DNA of 64,000 bases from Chitinophaga sp. Cy-1792 (GCF_011752935.1 NZ_VWWO01000001.1:2542001-2606000), one strand, 5' to 3'. Positions 18,082 through 27,640 are shown, counted from the first letter of the stretch. Notes: a model not told the origin generated them from the sequence alone. Numbers and translations: made by a program.

Positions 18082-18149
18082 CAAAGATGCAAGTACATGT
18101 GCGCAGTCTTTTTGCGTAGATGAAAAAAAATCTTATTTTTCGAAAAATA
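18082..18149. promoter_or_regulatory. Divergent control region of ro60 and the WYL regulator
   Basis: A -7-like CATCTTTG box on the minus strand (18082-18089) lies nine bases before the TROVE ATG. A perfect 16-bp palindrome TATTTTTCGAAAAATA (18134-18149) lies nine bases before the WYL start. The palindrome is a plausible site for the WYL protein or another regulator. Confidence 0.5.
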
Positions 18150-18157
18150 TTTCACCC

Positions 18158-19171
18158 ATGCCCGTTAACAGAAATGCCCTGATAAGATATAAAACAATAG
18201 ACGCCTGCCTTAGAAACCGTCGCCGCCGTTGGACTTTAGAAGATATTATCGATAAGGTATCCACGGCCTTATATGATTATGAGGGTATAGAAAAGGGTAT
18301 CAGCCGCCGCACCATCCAGGCAGACATACAAATGATGCGCAGCGATAAGCTGGGATATAATGCGCCTATTGTTATTGTAGAGAAGAAGTTTTATAAATAT
18401 GAAGACCCGGATTATAGTATCACCAATATTCCCCTGAGCGATCATGATCTTAGTAAGATGACCGAAGCGGTAGAGGTGTTAAAGCAGTTCAAGGGCTTCT
18501 CGCATTTCAAAGACCTGAATGAGGTAGTCCAAAAGCTGGAGGGACATATATATGCATCTTCCCATAACCAGCGTACCATTATTGATTTTGAGAAGAATGA
18601 CCGGCTGAAGGGGCTGGACCACCTGCATGTTATCTATGAGGCAATCGCCAATGAACAGGTACTGGAGCTGAACTACCAGTCATTTAAAGCCCGGGAGCCT
18701 AAATGGATGGAATTCCATGCCTCCTGGCTGAAAGAGTTCAAAAACAGGTGGTTTGTGGTGGGCAATCATGGAAGTAAAGAAGTCATGGTAACACTGGCAC
18801 TGGATAGGATTGTGGAAATCAACATTAACAAGGATAAGTTGTACAGGCCCCGGAATAACGGGCATACCCCTGAAACCTACTATGAAAATACAATTGGCCC
18901 TACGGTAATGAACCAGGCGCCTGCACGTGTAGTCATTGCCGTGAAAGGGGAGCATATTCCATATGTAGCTACCAAGCCACTGCATAAGAGTCAGCGTATA
19001 CTCGAAACAACAGAGGATGAAATGGTCATTGAAATGCATGTTACGCTAAACCTGGAGCTGGAAAGGGAGATACTGGGTTTTGCTGACGGCATGAAGGTCC
19101 TGAGTCCTAGGTTATTAAGTAAAAGAATTTCAGATAAGCTGCGACGAGGCACTGATTTGTATAATGAATAA
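18158..19171 (+). CDS. WYL-domain transcriptional regulator
   Basis: The 337-residue protein has an N-terminal winged helix (YKTIDACLRNRRRRWTLEDII, GISRRTIQADIQMMRS) and a WYL domain (about 150-245: QVLELNYQSFKA, FHASWLKEFKNRWFVVGNH, TLALDRIVEININ) followed by the WCX C-terminal part (RVVIAVKGEHIPYVATKPLHKSQ, MKVLSPRLLSKRI). WYL proteins sense ligands, in some cases nucleic acid or nucleotides, and control DNA- and RNA-damage or defence genes. It is read away from ro60 across an 84-bp shared promoter region, so control of the ro60/Y-RNA unit is likely. Confidence 0.88.
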   Translation: MPVNRNALIRYKTIDACLRNRRRRWTLEDIIDKVSTALYDYEGIEKGISRRTIQADIQMMRSDKLGYNAPIVIVEKKFYKYEDPDYSITNIPLSDHDLSKMTEAVEVLKQFKGFSHFKDLNEVVQKLEGHIYASSHNQRTIIDFEKNDRLKGLDHLHVIYEAIANEQVLELNYQSFKAREPKWMEFHASWLKEFKNRWFVVGNHGSKEVMVTLALDRIVEININKDKLYRPRNNGHTPETYYENTIGPTVMNQAPARVVIAVKGEHIPYVATKPLHKSQRILETTEDEMVIEMHVTLNLELEREILGFADGMKVLSPRLLSKRISDKLRRGTDLYNE

Positions 19172-19197
19172 ATAATTGTAGCATAACCTATAGCTGT

Positions 19198-20382
19198 ATG
19201 GAGAGAAAATATACGTATTCGGAAAGTCACAAGATGGGGATGGCATTTGCTGTGCAAATGGGAAAGCTTTTTTTTATTGGCCTGGCTATAGCTTTTTGGT
19301 TTACACCCTGGTCGTTCCTGTTGAAATTGGGTCTGAACATTGTTTGTCTTATTTGCCTGTATCTGATGCGAGGCGGTCCCACGGGATTGGACTACTGTAT
19401 CATAATAGACGATAATGGAATTAAAAGCCGCTCAGGGAGGGGAGAAATAGAGATACTCAAAAGTGAAATGACCCGCATTTATCAGGAGAAAGAAGGTATG
19501 CGGCTATTAGGTAAAGGTGATCGTACTATTTATATTAGTTACGATATAGATGGCTATAAGGAAATCATTGCCTGGATGGAGGATGCACTGAAATTAAAGA
19601 AGGAACCACCGCCAGTTTACAAAATCCCTTTTGAAGGAATGGACCGCGAACGTGCAGCTGTAAGGATGAAACAGGCGAAGATCTTTTATATTGTGATGAT
19701 CTGCCTGCCGTTACCATTGTGGCTGGCTGCCCTATATTTTAATGACACACGTTATGTGACTGAAACGCAGCCCTGGTTGTTCTACGGGTTGTGCTCCCTG
19801 AACCTGTTGCAGCTGTTTGCTATCTGGTATTTTGATGGTGTTTCCATGCTGGATTCGCCGCAACTGGGTATTGTAATACTGAGTGCATGCGCTTACTTTT
19901 TAATAAATGCATGCATTGCCATGTTTGGGAGTTTACAAGGCCTGCATATCAAGTCATCCTGGGGCTTGTGGGGATATACGTTATTACTGGAGATTTTCCT
20001 GTTTCTCTGCTATTTATTGGTTAGTTACCAGGTAAACATACCCTACCAGCAAAAATTCGCCTTTTTTATATTCTATGGGCTTTGTTTCCTCTGGGGTGGT
20101 TACTATATGATTTATTATACCAATAATGCGCTGGATAAAAGTAGTCCGGTCTCCTATACAGGCATAATCGTTGATAAGCATATAGAATTGGGGAAAGGGA
20201 GCTTGAAAAAGTATTATATTAAAGTGAAATGGAAAGAGAAAAGTGTTGAAGAATTCTGGATACTTAATGCACAGTATGATAAGATGCCGGTAAGCTATAA
20301 GATTGAAGTGCGGGAGCGACCGGGCCTCCTGAATATACCCTGGATGGAATTTTTTGATCCGGCAACAGGAAAGAAGTTATAG
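19198..20382 (+). CDS. Polytopic membrane protein of unknown function
   Basis: The 394-residue protein has two N-terminal membrane helices (about 20-60), a soluble PH-like stretch (CIIIDDNGIKSRSGRGEIEI, EMTRIYQEKEG), about six further helices between residues 160 and 310 (YIVMICLPLPLWLAALYF, LLLEIFLFLCYLLVSY, FAFFIFYGLCFLWGGYYMIYY) and a soluble C-terminal domain (TGIIVDKHIELGKGSLKKYY) with an SH3-like or OB-like strand pattern. No known family is recognised. It starts 27 bases after the WYL gene and may be cotranscribed with it. Confidence 0.7.
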   Translation: MERKYTYSESHKMGMAFAVQMGKLFFIGLAIAFWFTPWSFLLKLGLNIVCLICLYLMRGGPTGLDYCIIIDDNGIKSRSGRGEIEILKSEMTRIYQEKEGMRLLGKGDRTIYISYDIDGYKEIIAWMEDALKLKKEPPPVYKIPFEGMDRERAAVRMKQAKIFYIVMICLPLPLWLAALYFNDTRYVTETQPWLFYGLCSLNLLQLFAIWYFDGVSMLDSPQLGIVILSACAYFLINACIAMFGSLQGLHIKSSWGLWGYTLLLEIFLFLCYLLVSYQVNIPYQQKFAFFIFYGLCFLWGGYYMIYYTNNALDKSSPVSYTGIIVDKHIELGKGSLKKYYIKVKWKEKSVEEFWILNAQYDKMPVSYKIEVRERPGLLNIPWMEFFDPATGKKL

Positions 20383-20437
20383 GAGTTACCTCGCTGCTGA
20401 ATATTCGTTAAATTTAGGATAGCCAAAACTTACGGTT

Positions 20438-22081
20438 ATGTCCATTCCTGACTTTGACTTCAATACCTCCCTGAACCAAACTCCAGTACTGGAAAACTAC
20501 AATTCCTTTACCAGCAATCCTTTGCTCCGGCAGCTGCTGGAAGCCTGGGGCGGCAACCTGGCAATTCCGCATGCAACAGCATTTGGTGAAGTAATGGGCA
20601 GTGCAGCAATGCAGCAGGCAGGTATTATCGCCAATAAGAACCTGCCTGTATTACATACCCACGACCGCTTTGGTAACCGGGAAGATACCATCAGCTTTCA
20701 TCCTGCCTATCACCAGATGATGGATATCTCTATCCGTAACGGTGTCCATTCCACGGCATGGAATACGGCCCGTCCCGGCGGATATATGGCACACGCCGTT
20801 TTATCGTACCTCAAACAACAAATAGATGAAGGCACCAGCTGTCCGCTTACCATGACTTTCGCCGTAGTACCGTCGCTGCAACTGGAGCCGGATATCGCCA
20901 AAGCATGGCTGCCACTGGTATTGTCCAATAACTATGATGCCCGTCATATTCCCTGGTATGAAAAATCAGGCGTAACCTTTGGTATGGCCATGACGGAGCC
21001 ACAGGGCGGCAGCGATGTACGTAGTAATATCACCCGCGCTGTTCCTAACGGTGATGCGTATATAATTACCGGCCGGAAGTGGTTTTGCAGCGCTCCCATG
21101 AGTGATGCATTCCTGGTGCTGGCACAAACGGAGAAAGGCCTGGGCTGCTTTCTGGTGCCTCGCTTCCTGCCAGATGGTACTAAAAACCAGCTCTGGTTCC
21201 AGCGGCTGAAAGACAAGCTGGGTAATAAGTCGAACGCCTCGTCAGAAGTAGAGTTCCATGGTGCATGGGCACAGATAATAGGTGAAGAAGGCAGGGGAGT
21301 GGCCAATATCATGGAAATGGTCAGGCATACCCGCCTCGACTGCGCTATCGGCTCCGCCGCTACTTTGCAGCGCGCCCTGGCAGAAGTGATTCACCATTGC
21401 CACTATCGCAAAACTTTTGGTAAACGACTGATAGATCAACCCCTGATGCAAAATGTACTGGCAGATCTCTGCCTGGAGTCCATCGCAGCTACCACCCTGG
21501 CTTTCCGACTGGCAAAAGGCTTCGACGAAGCGCCGCATAATGAAACAGAAATGCACCTGATGCGTATAGCCACGGCCGTTGGTAAGTTCTGGAACACCAA
21601 ACGCGCCGTACTGGCCATGGGAGAACTGCTGGAATGCCTGGGTGGTAACGGCTACGTGGAAGAATCTATCCTGCCACGCCTGTATAGGGATGTGCCGGTA
21701 AATGCTATCTGGGAAGGCTCCGGGAATATCCAGGCACTGGATATACTGCGCTCCATGCAGCGGGAACCCCGCAGTATGGAAGCCGTTACCAGTTATTTCG
21801 AACAGGCCGGAGGATTACATCCACTCCTGGATAATCATCTCTCCCAGCTTAAATCGCTGCTGATAAATCAACAAAACCTGGAATTCAATGCCAGAAGTAT
21901 TGCAACACATATGGCGCTGGCGATGCAGGCCATTGAGCTGATACATACGGTAGATCCATCGATAGCAAACGCATTCTGTGAACACCGCCTGGCAGGAAAC
22001 AACGGACAAATGTGGGGAACATTAACCGTCAACGGGAATACCGTTGCTACAATCATAGAACAGACATTCAGGCCTTCTTAA
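20438..22081 (+). CDS. aidB: AidB-like acyl-CoA dehydrogenase family flavoprotein
   Basis: The 547-residue protein has the acyl-CoA dehydrogenase fold and the extra features of the AidB branch: an extended N-terminus (DFNTSLNQTPVLENYN), MTEPQGGSDVRSN in the FAD-binding middle domain, HYRKTFGKRLIDQPLMQNVLADL, and LGGNGYVEESILPRLYRDVPVNAIWEGSGNIQALDILR. Length (AidB is about 541) and the IWEGSGN motif support AidB, a protein of the adaptive response to alkylating agents, over a beta-oxidation enzyme. No ada-type gene lies beside it. Confidence 0.85.
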   Translation: MSIPDFDFNTSLNQTPVLENYNSFTSNPLLRQLLEAWGGNLAIPHATAFGEVMGSAAMQQAGIIANKNLPVLHTHDRFGNREDTISFHPAYHQMMDISIRNGVHSTAWNTARPGGYMAHAVLSYLKQQIDEGTSCPLTMTFAVVPSLQLEPDIAKAWLPLVLSNNYDARHIPWYEKSGVTFGMAMTEPQGGSDVRSNITRAVPNGDAYIITGRKWFCSAPMSDAFLVLAQTEKGLGCFLVPRFLPDGTKNQLWFQRLKDKLGNKSNASSEVEFHGAWAQIIGEEGRGVANIMEMVRHTRLDCAIGSAATLQRALAEVIHHCHYRKTFGKRLIDQPLMQNVLADLCLESIAATTLAFRLAKGFDEAPHNETEMHLMRIATAVGKFWNTKRAVLAMGELLECLGGNGYVEESILPRLYRDVPVNAIWEGSGNIQALDILRSMQREPRSMEAVTSYFEQAGGLHPLLDNHLSQLKSLLINQQNLEFNARSIATHMALAMQAIELIHTVDPSIANAFCEHRLAGNNGQMWGTLTVNGNTVATIIEQTFRPS

Positions 22082-22096
22082 ACGAAATACGCTTCG

Positions 22097-22930
22097 TCAA
22101 AGATCCAGGGAAACCATTTCTTCCAAGCCGTCACCGGTTTCGTGGAAAGTTGTTTGCCTGCCGCGAATTTTCAGTTCTATTTCAGCCATTGTTTCCACAA
22201 CAATATTTTCGGGTTGCAGCTGCTGTAGCAGTTCAAGTATAGTGTTTCGGCTATTATTATTGATATCTCCGTTAATAAATTTACACATTATATCCAGGAT
22301 GCCCTGATGGTAGGTTTGATTAAATTCGCGAACGGAATTAATATCTATGGCACTATCAAAGATGACCTTGTTTTGCTTGCCATGCGTCATAAATAGCTTC
22401 AATATTTTAACAAAATCCTCATTACCAATATAAGGTAACAGCCCTTCACAGGTAATAAGCGTTGGTTGTGCCGGATCATAGCCATGCTGTACCAGGTTGT
22501 TCCAAAAGGTCCCGGTATCCCGAAGGTCTTGCTGGATAAAGCTGATATTCGAACTGTCAATGTCCAGCTGCTGATATAATTCTTTTTTCAGGTCGAGATG
22601 ACCGCGGTCGATTTCAAAAATATGAATGATATTTTTATGAAGATGTGTAGTTAGATAGGCAGATAATGGTTCAGCGCCTGCAGCAAGAATACATACCTGG
22701 AATTTGCCGTTACTCAGCCAGTACTCAAGGAATCTGCGAACGGCATATTTGCGTAAAACGATCATTTCTCCCAATGGAGGGCATGTCTTGTTTATCTCAG
22801 CTGCTAATTCAGTGATTTCGCTGTAGGTAAGGTTTTGCAGATAGGCTTGCTCTTTTTCAGAATGATAGATTTCTCCTGAATATTTTAAAACCAGGGTGGA
22901 TGTTGCAGGAACTTTTAAATGGTCTTTCAT
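22097..22930 (-). CDS. SAM-dependent methyltransferase, leucine carboxyl methyltransferase-like (PPM1/LCMT) family
   Basis: The 277-residue protein has an LCMT-like layout: N-terminal helices (LKYSGEIYHS, RRFLEYWLSNG), then the SAM-binding strand VCILAAGAEPLSAYL near residue 90, the acidic IFEIDRGHLDLKKE, FIQQDLRDTGT and LITCEGLLPYIGNEDFVKIL. Bacterial members methylate small molecules or have unknown targets. ATG at 22930 is preferred over an upstream TTG at 22951. It is convergent with aidB, the stops lying about 15 bases apart. Confidence 0.75.
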   Translation of the reverse strand: MKDHLKVPATSTLVLKYSGEIYHSEKEQAYLQNLTYSEITELAAEINKTCPPLGEMIVLRKYAVRRFLEYWLSNGKFQVCILAAGAEPLSAYLTTHLHKNIIHIFEIDRGHLDLKKELYQQLDIDSSNISFIQQDLRDTGTFWNNLVQHGYDPAQPTLITCEGLLPYIGNEDFVKILKLFMTHGKQNKVIFDSAIDINSVREFNQTYHQGILDIMCKFINGDINNNSRNTILELLQQLQPENIVVETMAEIELKIRGRQTTFHETGDGLEEMVSLDL

Positions 22931-23055
22931 GTTGTTTGGTTTGACAGACAAACTAAAATATAAATGCTGTATTGATATTTCAGTGACAGATATTTAATTA
23001 GGATACCTGTATTGTGCTGTTTTTTGCATAAATTAACTTGTATAAAACTTACACC

Positions 23056-23550
23056 ATGGATACAGAATACTGGATGCGTGGGCCGGTGGAAAATATTCCG
23101 GCATTGCTGCAGCCTGTTGCCCACACGCTTTTACAGGCAAGGTCAGAGATCAATCGTTTGATGATGGGCTTCCCGGAAGAGCAGCTGTGGGATAAGCCCT
23201 CCGGTGTTGCCTCTCCGGGGTTTCACCTGAAGCATCTGGCTGGTGTGCTGGACAGGCTTTTTACCTATGCCAAAGGTACATTGCTCACCCCTGAACAGAT
23301 GGATTACCTGAAGGCAGAAGAATCACATACGGGTACCTTACAGGAACTGCTGGATCACTACAACGCACAAACGAATAAAGCGCTGGAGCAGTTGTCTGCA
23401 ACAGCAGAAAATACCCTGACTGATTTTCGCGGAATTGGCCGTAAGCAGCTGCCTTCCACAGTACAGGGATTGCTGTTTCATGCCGCCGAGCATACCATGC
23501 GACACACCGGGCAGCTGCTGGTAACAGTCCGGGTGCTTTGTCAGCCATAA
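23056..23550 (+). CDS. DinB-family four-helix metal-dependent protein
   Basis: The 164-residue protein has the DinB/YfiT-like helical bundle with the expected metal-binding histidines: FHLKHLAGVLDRL near residue 60 and HAAEHTMRHTGQLL near 145. Members include bacillithiol and mycothiol S-transferases and many uncharacterised thiol enzymes. The ATG at 23056 is preferred to a TTG at 23038. The start of a gamma-glutamyltranspeptidase gene follows 47 bases after its stop, which fits a link to thiol metabolism but does not prove it. Confidence 0.8.
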   Translation: MDTEYWMRGPVENIPALLQPVAHTLLQARSEINRLMMGFPEEQLWDKPSGVASPGFHLKHLAGVLDRLFTYAKGTLLTPEQMDYLKAEESHTGTLQELLDHYNAQTNKALEQLSATAENTLTDFRGIGRKQLPSTVQGLLFHAAEHTMRHTGQLLVTVRVLCQP

Positions 23551-23596
23551 CCTTAGTGGTATATGTATTTCTGTCTGATTTTACTATTTTTCAGCC

Positions 23597-25522
23597 ATGA
23601 GGGTTTACATTTTATCTATTCTGCTGATTTGTGCTGTAGTAACCGTTAATGCACAGCAAACACAAAAGCCGCCATTACACGGTAAAAACTGGATGGCAGT
23701 AACCGGTAAACCGCTGGCAGCTACTGCCGGCGCCATGATTTTTCAACGTAACGGTAATGCGGTAGATGCAGCCTGCGCCATGCTGGCAGCCACCTGTACC
23801 ATGTGGGACGTGCTCAGCTGGGGCGGCGAAACACAGGCATTGATCTACAATCCTAAAACAAAAAAAGTCATTGCGATTAATGCACTCGGCGTAGCTCCTA
23901 CAGGCGCAACACCGGCATTTTACAAATCCAGAGGGTATGATTTCCCCCCTGAATACGGGCCACTGGCAGCAGTTACACCAGGCACCGTAGGCGGGCTCTG
24001 TTATATGCTGGCAGAATACGGAAGCATGAGTCTTAAAGAAGTACTGGCGCCAGCCATGGATATGGCCGCCGGCTATCCAATTGAAGCCCAGACGGCCAAC
24101 ATGATTGAGCGTGGTAAAAAATACCTGAAAGAATGGACCTACAGCCGTGCTGTATTTCTTACCCACGAAGGACAGGAGCGCGAAGCACCGGAAGCAGGTG
24201 AGCTATTCGTGCAAAAAGACCTGCTGAATACCCTCACTAAGCTGGTAGAAGCAGAAGCTGCTGCCCTGAAAAATCATAAAAGTCGCAAAGAAGCTATCAT
24301 GGCGGCATATGACAGGTTTTACAAAGGAGATATCGCCAGGGAATTTGTACGTGGCTGCCAGGAGCAGGGCGGACTCATTACCATGGAAGATCTTGCCCGA
24401 TGGAAACCACAGGAAGAAGAACCACTGCATGTCAATTATAAGGGAATAGAGGTCTATAAGCTGAAGGAATGGACACAGGGACCTATGCTGCTGCAAAGCC
24501 TGAATATCCTCGAAAATTTTGACTTAAAAGCCATGGGATATAATTCGCCGCAGTATATACATACCCTGTACCAAACCATGAACCTCGCTTTTGCTGACCG
24601 TGATTTTTATTATGGAGATCCGGCATTCAATAAGAATCCGGCTATCCAGGGACTGCTGCGTAAAGACTATGCAAAAGCCAGGGCCAGGGAGATCAATCCT
24701 GATCACAACGATCCGCTGGCTGGTCCCGGTGATCCATATGAGTTCATGGGCAAACCCAATCCGTACCTGCACTTCCTCAAAGAAAGACAGGACCTCATGG
24801 ATACCACCAACGGCAGAAAGCCTGGTGGCTTTGTACCAAAACATGATGCAACCTTGCTGTTTAAACCTGATACCAATTTAATTGCGATCAATGATGCCGA
24901 TAGCGCCTATATGGACCGTCTGTGGCGTGGCACCACCAGTGTTGAAGCTGCTGATAAAGATGGCTGGGTGGTATCAATAACTCCCAGCGGCGGATGGCTG
25001 CCGGCATGTATCGCTGGTAAAACGGGTGTTGGTATGAGCCAGCGTGCACAAAGCTTTGTCCTGGATTCTGCCATATGTCCGTTTAATGTAATCGCTCCGG
25101 GTAAACGCCCGCGCGTAACGCTGACGCCAAGCCTGGCCCTGAAAGACGGTAAGCCGTTCCTCTGCTTTGGTGTACAGGGCGGCGATACACAGGACCAGAA
25201 CCTCCTGCAGTTCTTCCTTAATGTGGTAGAATTCGGAATGACGGTACAACAGGCTACTGAGGCTGCCAATATCAATACCAATCAGTTATGGCTATCACTG
25301 GGAGGCACTACCGTAAAAGACAGACAGCCCAGACCGGGAAGTATCCTGCTGAATACACAAACACCTGCCGCTACCCGTACCAGACTGGAGCAGATGGGGT
25401 ATCATCTTAGCTTTGGTGATCGTACCAGCGGCCCGATAAATGCTATTTTCCTCGATGCCAGGCATGGCACCATTTGGGGAGGTAGCAGTAACCACGGAGA
25501 AGACTATGGTATAGGCTGGTAA
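23597..25522 (+). CDS. ggt: Gamma-glutamyltranspeptidase
   Basis: The 641-residue protein has a signal peptide (YILSILLICAVVTVNAQQ), the large-subunit motifs (GNAVDAACAMLAATCTM, GGETQALIYNP, VTPGTVGGLCYMLAEYG), and the autoprocessing site RGTTSVEAADKDG, where the Thr at about residue 446 would become the N-terminal nucleophile of the small subunit. Downstream are TPSGGWLPA and LTPSLALKDGKPFLCFGVQGG. It would cleave gamma-glutamyl bonds of glutathione in the periplasm. The usual lid-loop His residues of the E. coli enzyme are replaced, so a variant substrate is possible. A terminator follows at once. Confidence 0.88.
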   Translation: MRVYILSILLICAVVTVNAQQTQKPPLHGKNWMAVTGKPLAATAGAMIFQRNGNAVDAACAMLAATCTMWDVLSWGGETQALIYNPKTKKVIAINALGVAPTGATPAFYKSRGYDFPPEYGPLAAVTPGTVGGLCYMLAEYGSMSLKEVLAPAMDMAAGYPIEAQTANMIERGKKYLKEWTYSRAVFLTHEGQEREAPEAGELFVQKDLLNTLTKLVEAEAAALKNHKSRKEAIMAAYDRFYKGDIAREFVRGCQEQGGLITMEDLARWKPQEEEPLHVNYKGIEVYKLKEWTQGPMLLQSLNILENFDLKAMGYNSPQYIHTLYQTMNLAFADRDFYYGDPAFNKNPAIQGLLRKDYAKARAREINPDHNDPLAGPGDPYEFMGKPNPYLHFLKERQDLMDTTNGRKPGGFVPKHDATLLFKPDTNLIAINDADSAYMDRLWRGTTSVEAADKDGWVVSITPSGGWLPACIAGKTGVGMSQRAQSFVLDSAICPFNVIAPGKRPRVTLTPSLALKDGKPFLCFGVQGGDTQDQNLLQFFLNVVEFGMTVQQATEAANINTNQLWLSLGGTTVKDRQPRPGSILLNTQTPAATRTRLEQMGYHLSFGDRTSGPINAIFLDARHGTIWGGSSNHGEDYGIGW

Positions 25523-25547
25523 CCCCGGCCTTACCACCCTTCGGGGT
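25522..25547 (+). terminator. Terminator of ggt
   Basis: ACCCCG pairs with CGGGGT across a 14-base loop, followed by ATTTTTAC. It overlaps the last bases of ggt and lies before the convergent VOC gene. Confidence 0.6.
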
Positions 25548-25551
25548 ATTT

Positions 25552-25932
25552 TTACCCCTCTAATACTGAAAGAATATTTCCCGCCGGATCTTTAAACCAG
25601 GCAATAGCTGGCCCGTTACCCCGCATAATTCCTTTCGCATCTGTTTTAATTTCTCCGCTGTACTGCTCAAATACAATTCCTTCTTTGATAAGCTCATCAA
25701 CAGTTTTATCTATATCATCTACCTTAAAATTTAAAATGGTAAATGTTGCAGGCTGATGATTGGGTTTCGGGTAGATCATCACCGTATGTCCGCCAGGAAG
25801 CTTCAATGTAAGCAGTGACATGGGAGCCGGCGATTCTTCGATCTGGATGCCTAACAGGTCCTGGTAAAATGCTTTGGCACGGTCCAGGTCATCTACGGAA
25901 AAACTGCTGAAAACGGCGTTGAATACAAGCAT
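25552..25932 (-). CDS. VOC (glyoxalase/bleomycin-resistance) superfamily protein
   Basis: The 126-residue protein has two beta-alpha-beta-beta-beta units: [21 protein letters not shown] in the first and [26 protein letters not shown] in the second, ending [14 protein letters not shown]. Metal ligands would be in the E and H positions, but the usual first-strand His is absent, so the reaction is uncertain. The ATG at 25932 starts the fold; an upstream in-frame ATG at 26004 would add 24 residues with no match. Confidence 0.8.
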   Translation of the reverse strand: MLVFNAVFSSFSVDDLDRAKAFYQDLLGIQIEESPAPMSLLTLKLPGGHTVMIYPKPNHQPATFTILNFKVDDIDKTVDELIKEGIVFEQYSGEIKTDAKGIMRGNGPAIAWFKDPAGNILSVLEG

Positions 25933-26196
25933 GGCAATGTGTTTTGGGTAATCCAAATCTAGCGTAATTTTTTCATTCAAAAAGCGATGGGTACCATATC
26001 CCATATAGTCGTGTATGTTATTTACAGAACGTTAAAATTCATGTTATGCAGGTGTTATACGGTAAACCTTCTTAGTTAAAAATTGTTCCAATAAGAAAGT
26101 TTAATGGAGATGATTACGCTTATATCATCTGCATAAAAAAATAGGCAATTTTATTTTAATGGAATATTTGGTTAAAGCAACTTAAACTCGTTTAAA

Positions 26197-27051
26197 ATGA
26201 ATAAGCTAGCAATGATAATTAAAGGCAGACTGTTTCGGGCAGGACCACCTGCAACTGAGCAGTTACGTAAAAGTAAATTCCTGTTGCTGCTTGTCGTCTG
26301 CGCACTGGCTGTAAATACGATATATGCACAGGATGCTACTTACTATAACGGGGATCAAACCACCGTTACTGTCCAGGCACAACAGGCGCCTCCTGCATTG
26401 CCGGACTATGTACAGCCTCCTTGTCCGGGTGATGGTTATCTCTGGTGCCCTGGTTACTGGGCATGGGGAGCGAATGGTTACTACTGGGTACCCGGTGTAT
26501 GGGTACTGCCTCCTTCGATAGGACTGTTGTGGACGCCAGGTTACTGGGGTTTCTACGGTAGTTTCTACGGATGGCACCCCGGTTACTGGGGACCAAGAGT
26601 AGGTTACTATGGTGGTATTAACTATGGTTTCGGATACTTTGGTACAGGCTTCTACGGAGGTCGCTGGGAAGGTGGACACTTTATGTATAATACCGCTGTA
26701 TGGCATGTAGGTGGAGGTATTCATAATACCTATGTCAATAATGTCAATATCAACAATAACGTCCGCAACAGGACAAGTTTCAACGGTCCTAATGGTATCA
26801 GTTCCCGACCTAACAGGGATGAAGAAAAAGCAATGCGGGTAGATGCCCGTACAGCACCGCGTCAGCAACAGATTCAGCACGAACAGAACTGGAATGAAAA
26901 AGGACAGTTCCATAATGGTGGACAAGGTCCGGCAGTGCATAGTATGAGTATGCCTGGTGGTGAACGCTTCGATGCTGGTGGCCGGTCTATGGGATTTGGC
27001 CATGGTGGCGGTGGCGGTGGCGGCCGCGGCGGTGGTGGCAGACACGGTTAA
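26197..27051 (+). CDS. YXWGXW-repeat exported protein
   Basis: The 284-residue protein has a membrane/signal segment (KFLLLLVVCALAVNTIYAQ, about residues 28-46) and a Tyr/Trp/Gly-rich repeat region at about 75-150 with units such as CPGYWAWG, WVPGVWVLPP, WTPGYWGFYG and WHPGYWGP, the YXWGXW motif. The C-terminal half is Asn-rich then ends in a Gly-rich run. Related proteins of Bacteroidota and Proteobacteria are exported and of unknown function, perhaps in the outer membrane. Its long minus-strand open frame is only a shadow. Confidence 0.8.
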   Translation: MNKLAMIIKGRLFRAGPPATEQLRKSKFLLLLVVCALAVNTIYAQDATYYNGDQTTVTVQAQQAPPALPDYVQPPCPGDGYLWCPGYWAWGANGYYWVPGVWVLPPSIGLLWTPGYWGFYGSFYGWHPGYWGPRVGYYGGINYGFGYFGTGFYGGRWEGGHFMYNTAVWHVGGGIHNTYVNNVNINNNVRNRTSFNGPNGISSRPNRDEEKAMRVDARTAPRQQQIQHEQNWNEKGQFHNGGQGPAVHSMSMPGGERFDAGGRSMGFGHGGGGGGGRGGGGRHG

Positions 27052-27169
27052 GTATATACGGACAAATTATGTGTATGGCCCGACTACTAAAATGGCCGGG
27101 CCATGCTGTTTGTTTCGGTATCCTGATTGAGTATCTTTGATGGTTATCTCAGGATTCTAAATAAATAGC

Positions 27170-27604
27170 ATGATGAAATTAAAATTAACCTGGTCTTTAT
27201 TGGTGGCTTTGCTGATCAGCTACAATAGCTTTGCGCAGTCTGCGCCAAAACTACGAGAAGGAAAACATAACTTCACCTTACAGTGGATTTCATGGGATCA
27301 TCCGGGTAAAGTTGCCATCACAAAAAATACAGATGGTACCTACAATATCAAAGGGGACCAGTACAGTGCAGACAAAAAAGATTTTGTTACGATCGACGGA
27401 GTTATTAAAGTACAAACGCCACAGGAGCTGTTGTTTACAGGTAGTATCAGTACCCGTTACAGTGGTGTTAATGATGGCAAGGTATGTGACAAGAAGGGAA
27501 CTTATCATTTTCTGGCAAAAGGAGCGCGTAAATACTGGCGCCTGCAGGAAATGGATAACTGTGAAGGAAATAATGTAGTCGATTATGTAGATATTTACTT
27601 TTAA
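27170..27604 (+). CDS. Small secreted protein of unknown function
   Basis: The 144-residue protein has a signal peptide (LTWSLLVALLISYNSFAQS) and a compact beta-rich body (KHNFTLQWISWDHPGKVAIT, GTYNIKGDQ, YSGVNDGKVCDKKGTYHF, WRLQEMDNCEG) with two Cys that may form a disulfide. No family is recognised; the shape recalls small secreted beta-barrel domains of Bacteroidota. A strong terminator follows. Confidence 0.7.
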   Translation: MMKLKLTWSLLVALLISYNSFAQSAPKLREGKHNFTLQWISWDHPGKVAITKNTDGTYNIKGDQYSADKKDFVTIDGVIKVQTPQELLFTGSISTRYSGVNDGKVCDKKGTYHFLAKGARKYWRLQEMDNCEGNNVVDYVDIYF

Positions 27605-27610
27605 TTTTTC

Positions 27611-27640
27611 CAAAGACATCGCTGCGAAGCGATGTCTTTG
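27611..27640. terminator. Bidirectional terminator between convergent genes
   Basis: A near-perfect inverted repeat CAAAGACATCGCT/AGCGATGTCTTTG with TTTTT on the plus strand lies between the secreted protein and the convergent gene at 27650. Confidence 0.85.

Noticed and set aside
26263..27045. A 260-residue minus-strand frame over the YXWGXW gene
   Set aside because: Shadow of the Gly/Tyr/Trp-rich coding strand; no start signal, Thr/Val-rich without a fold pattern.
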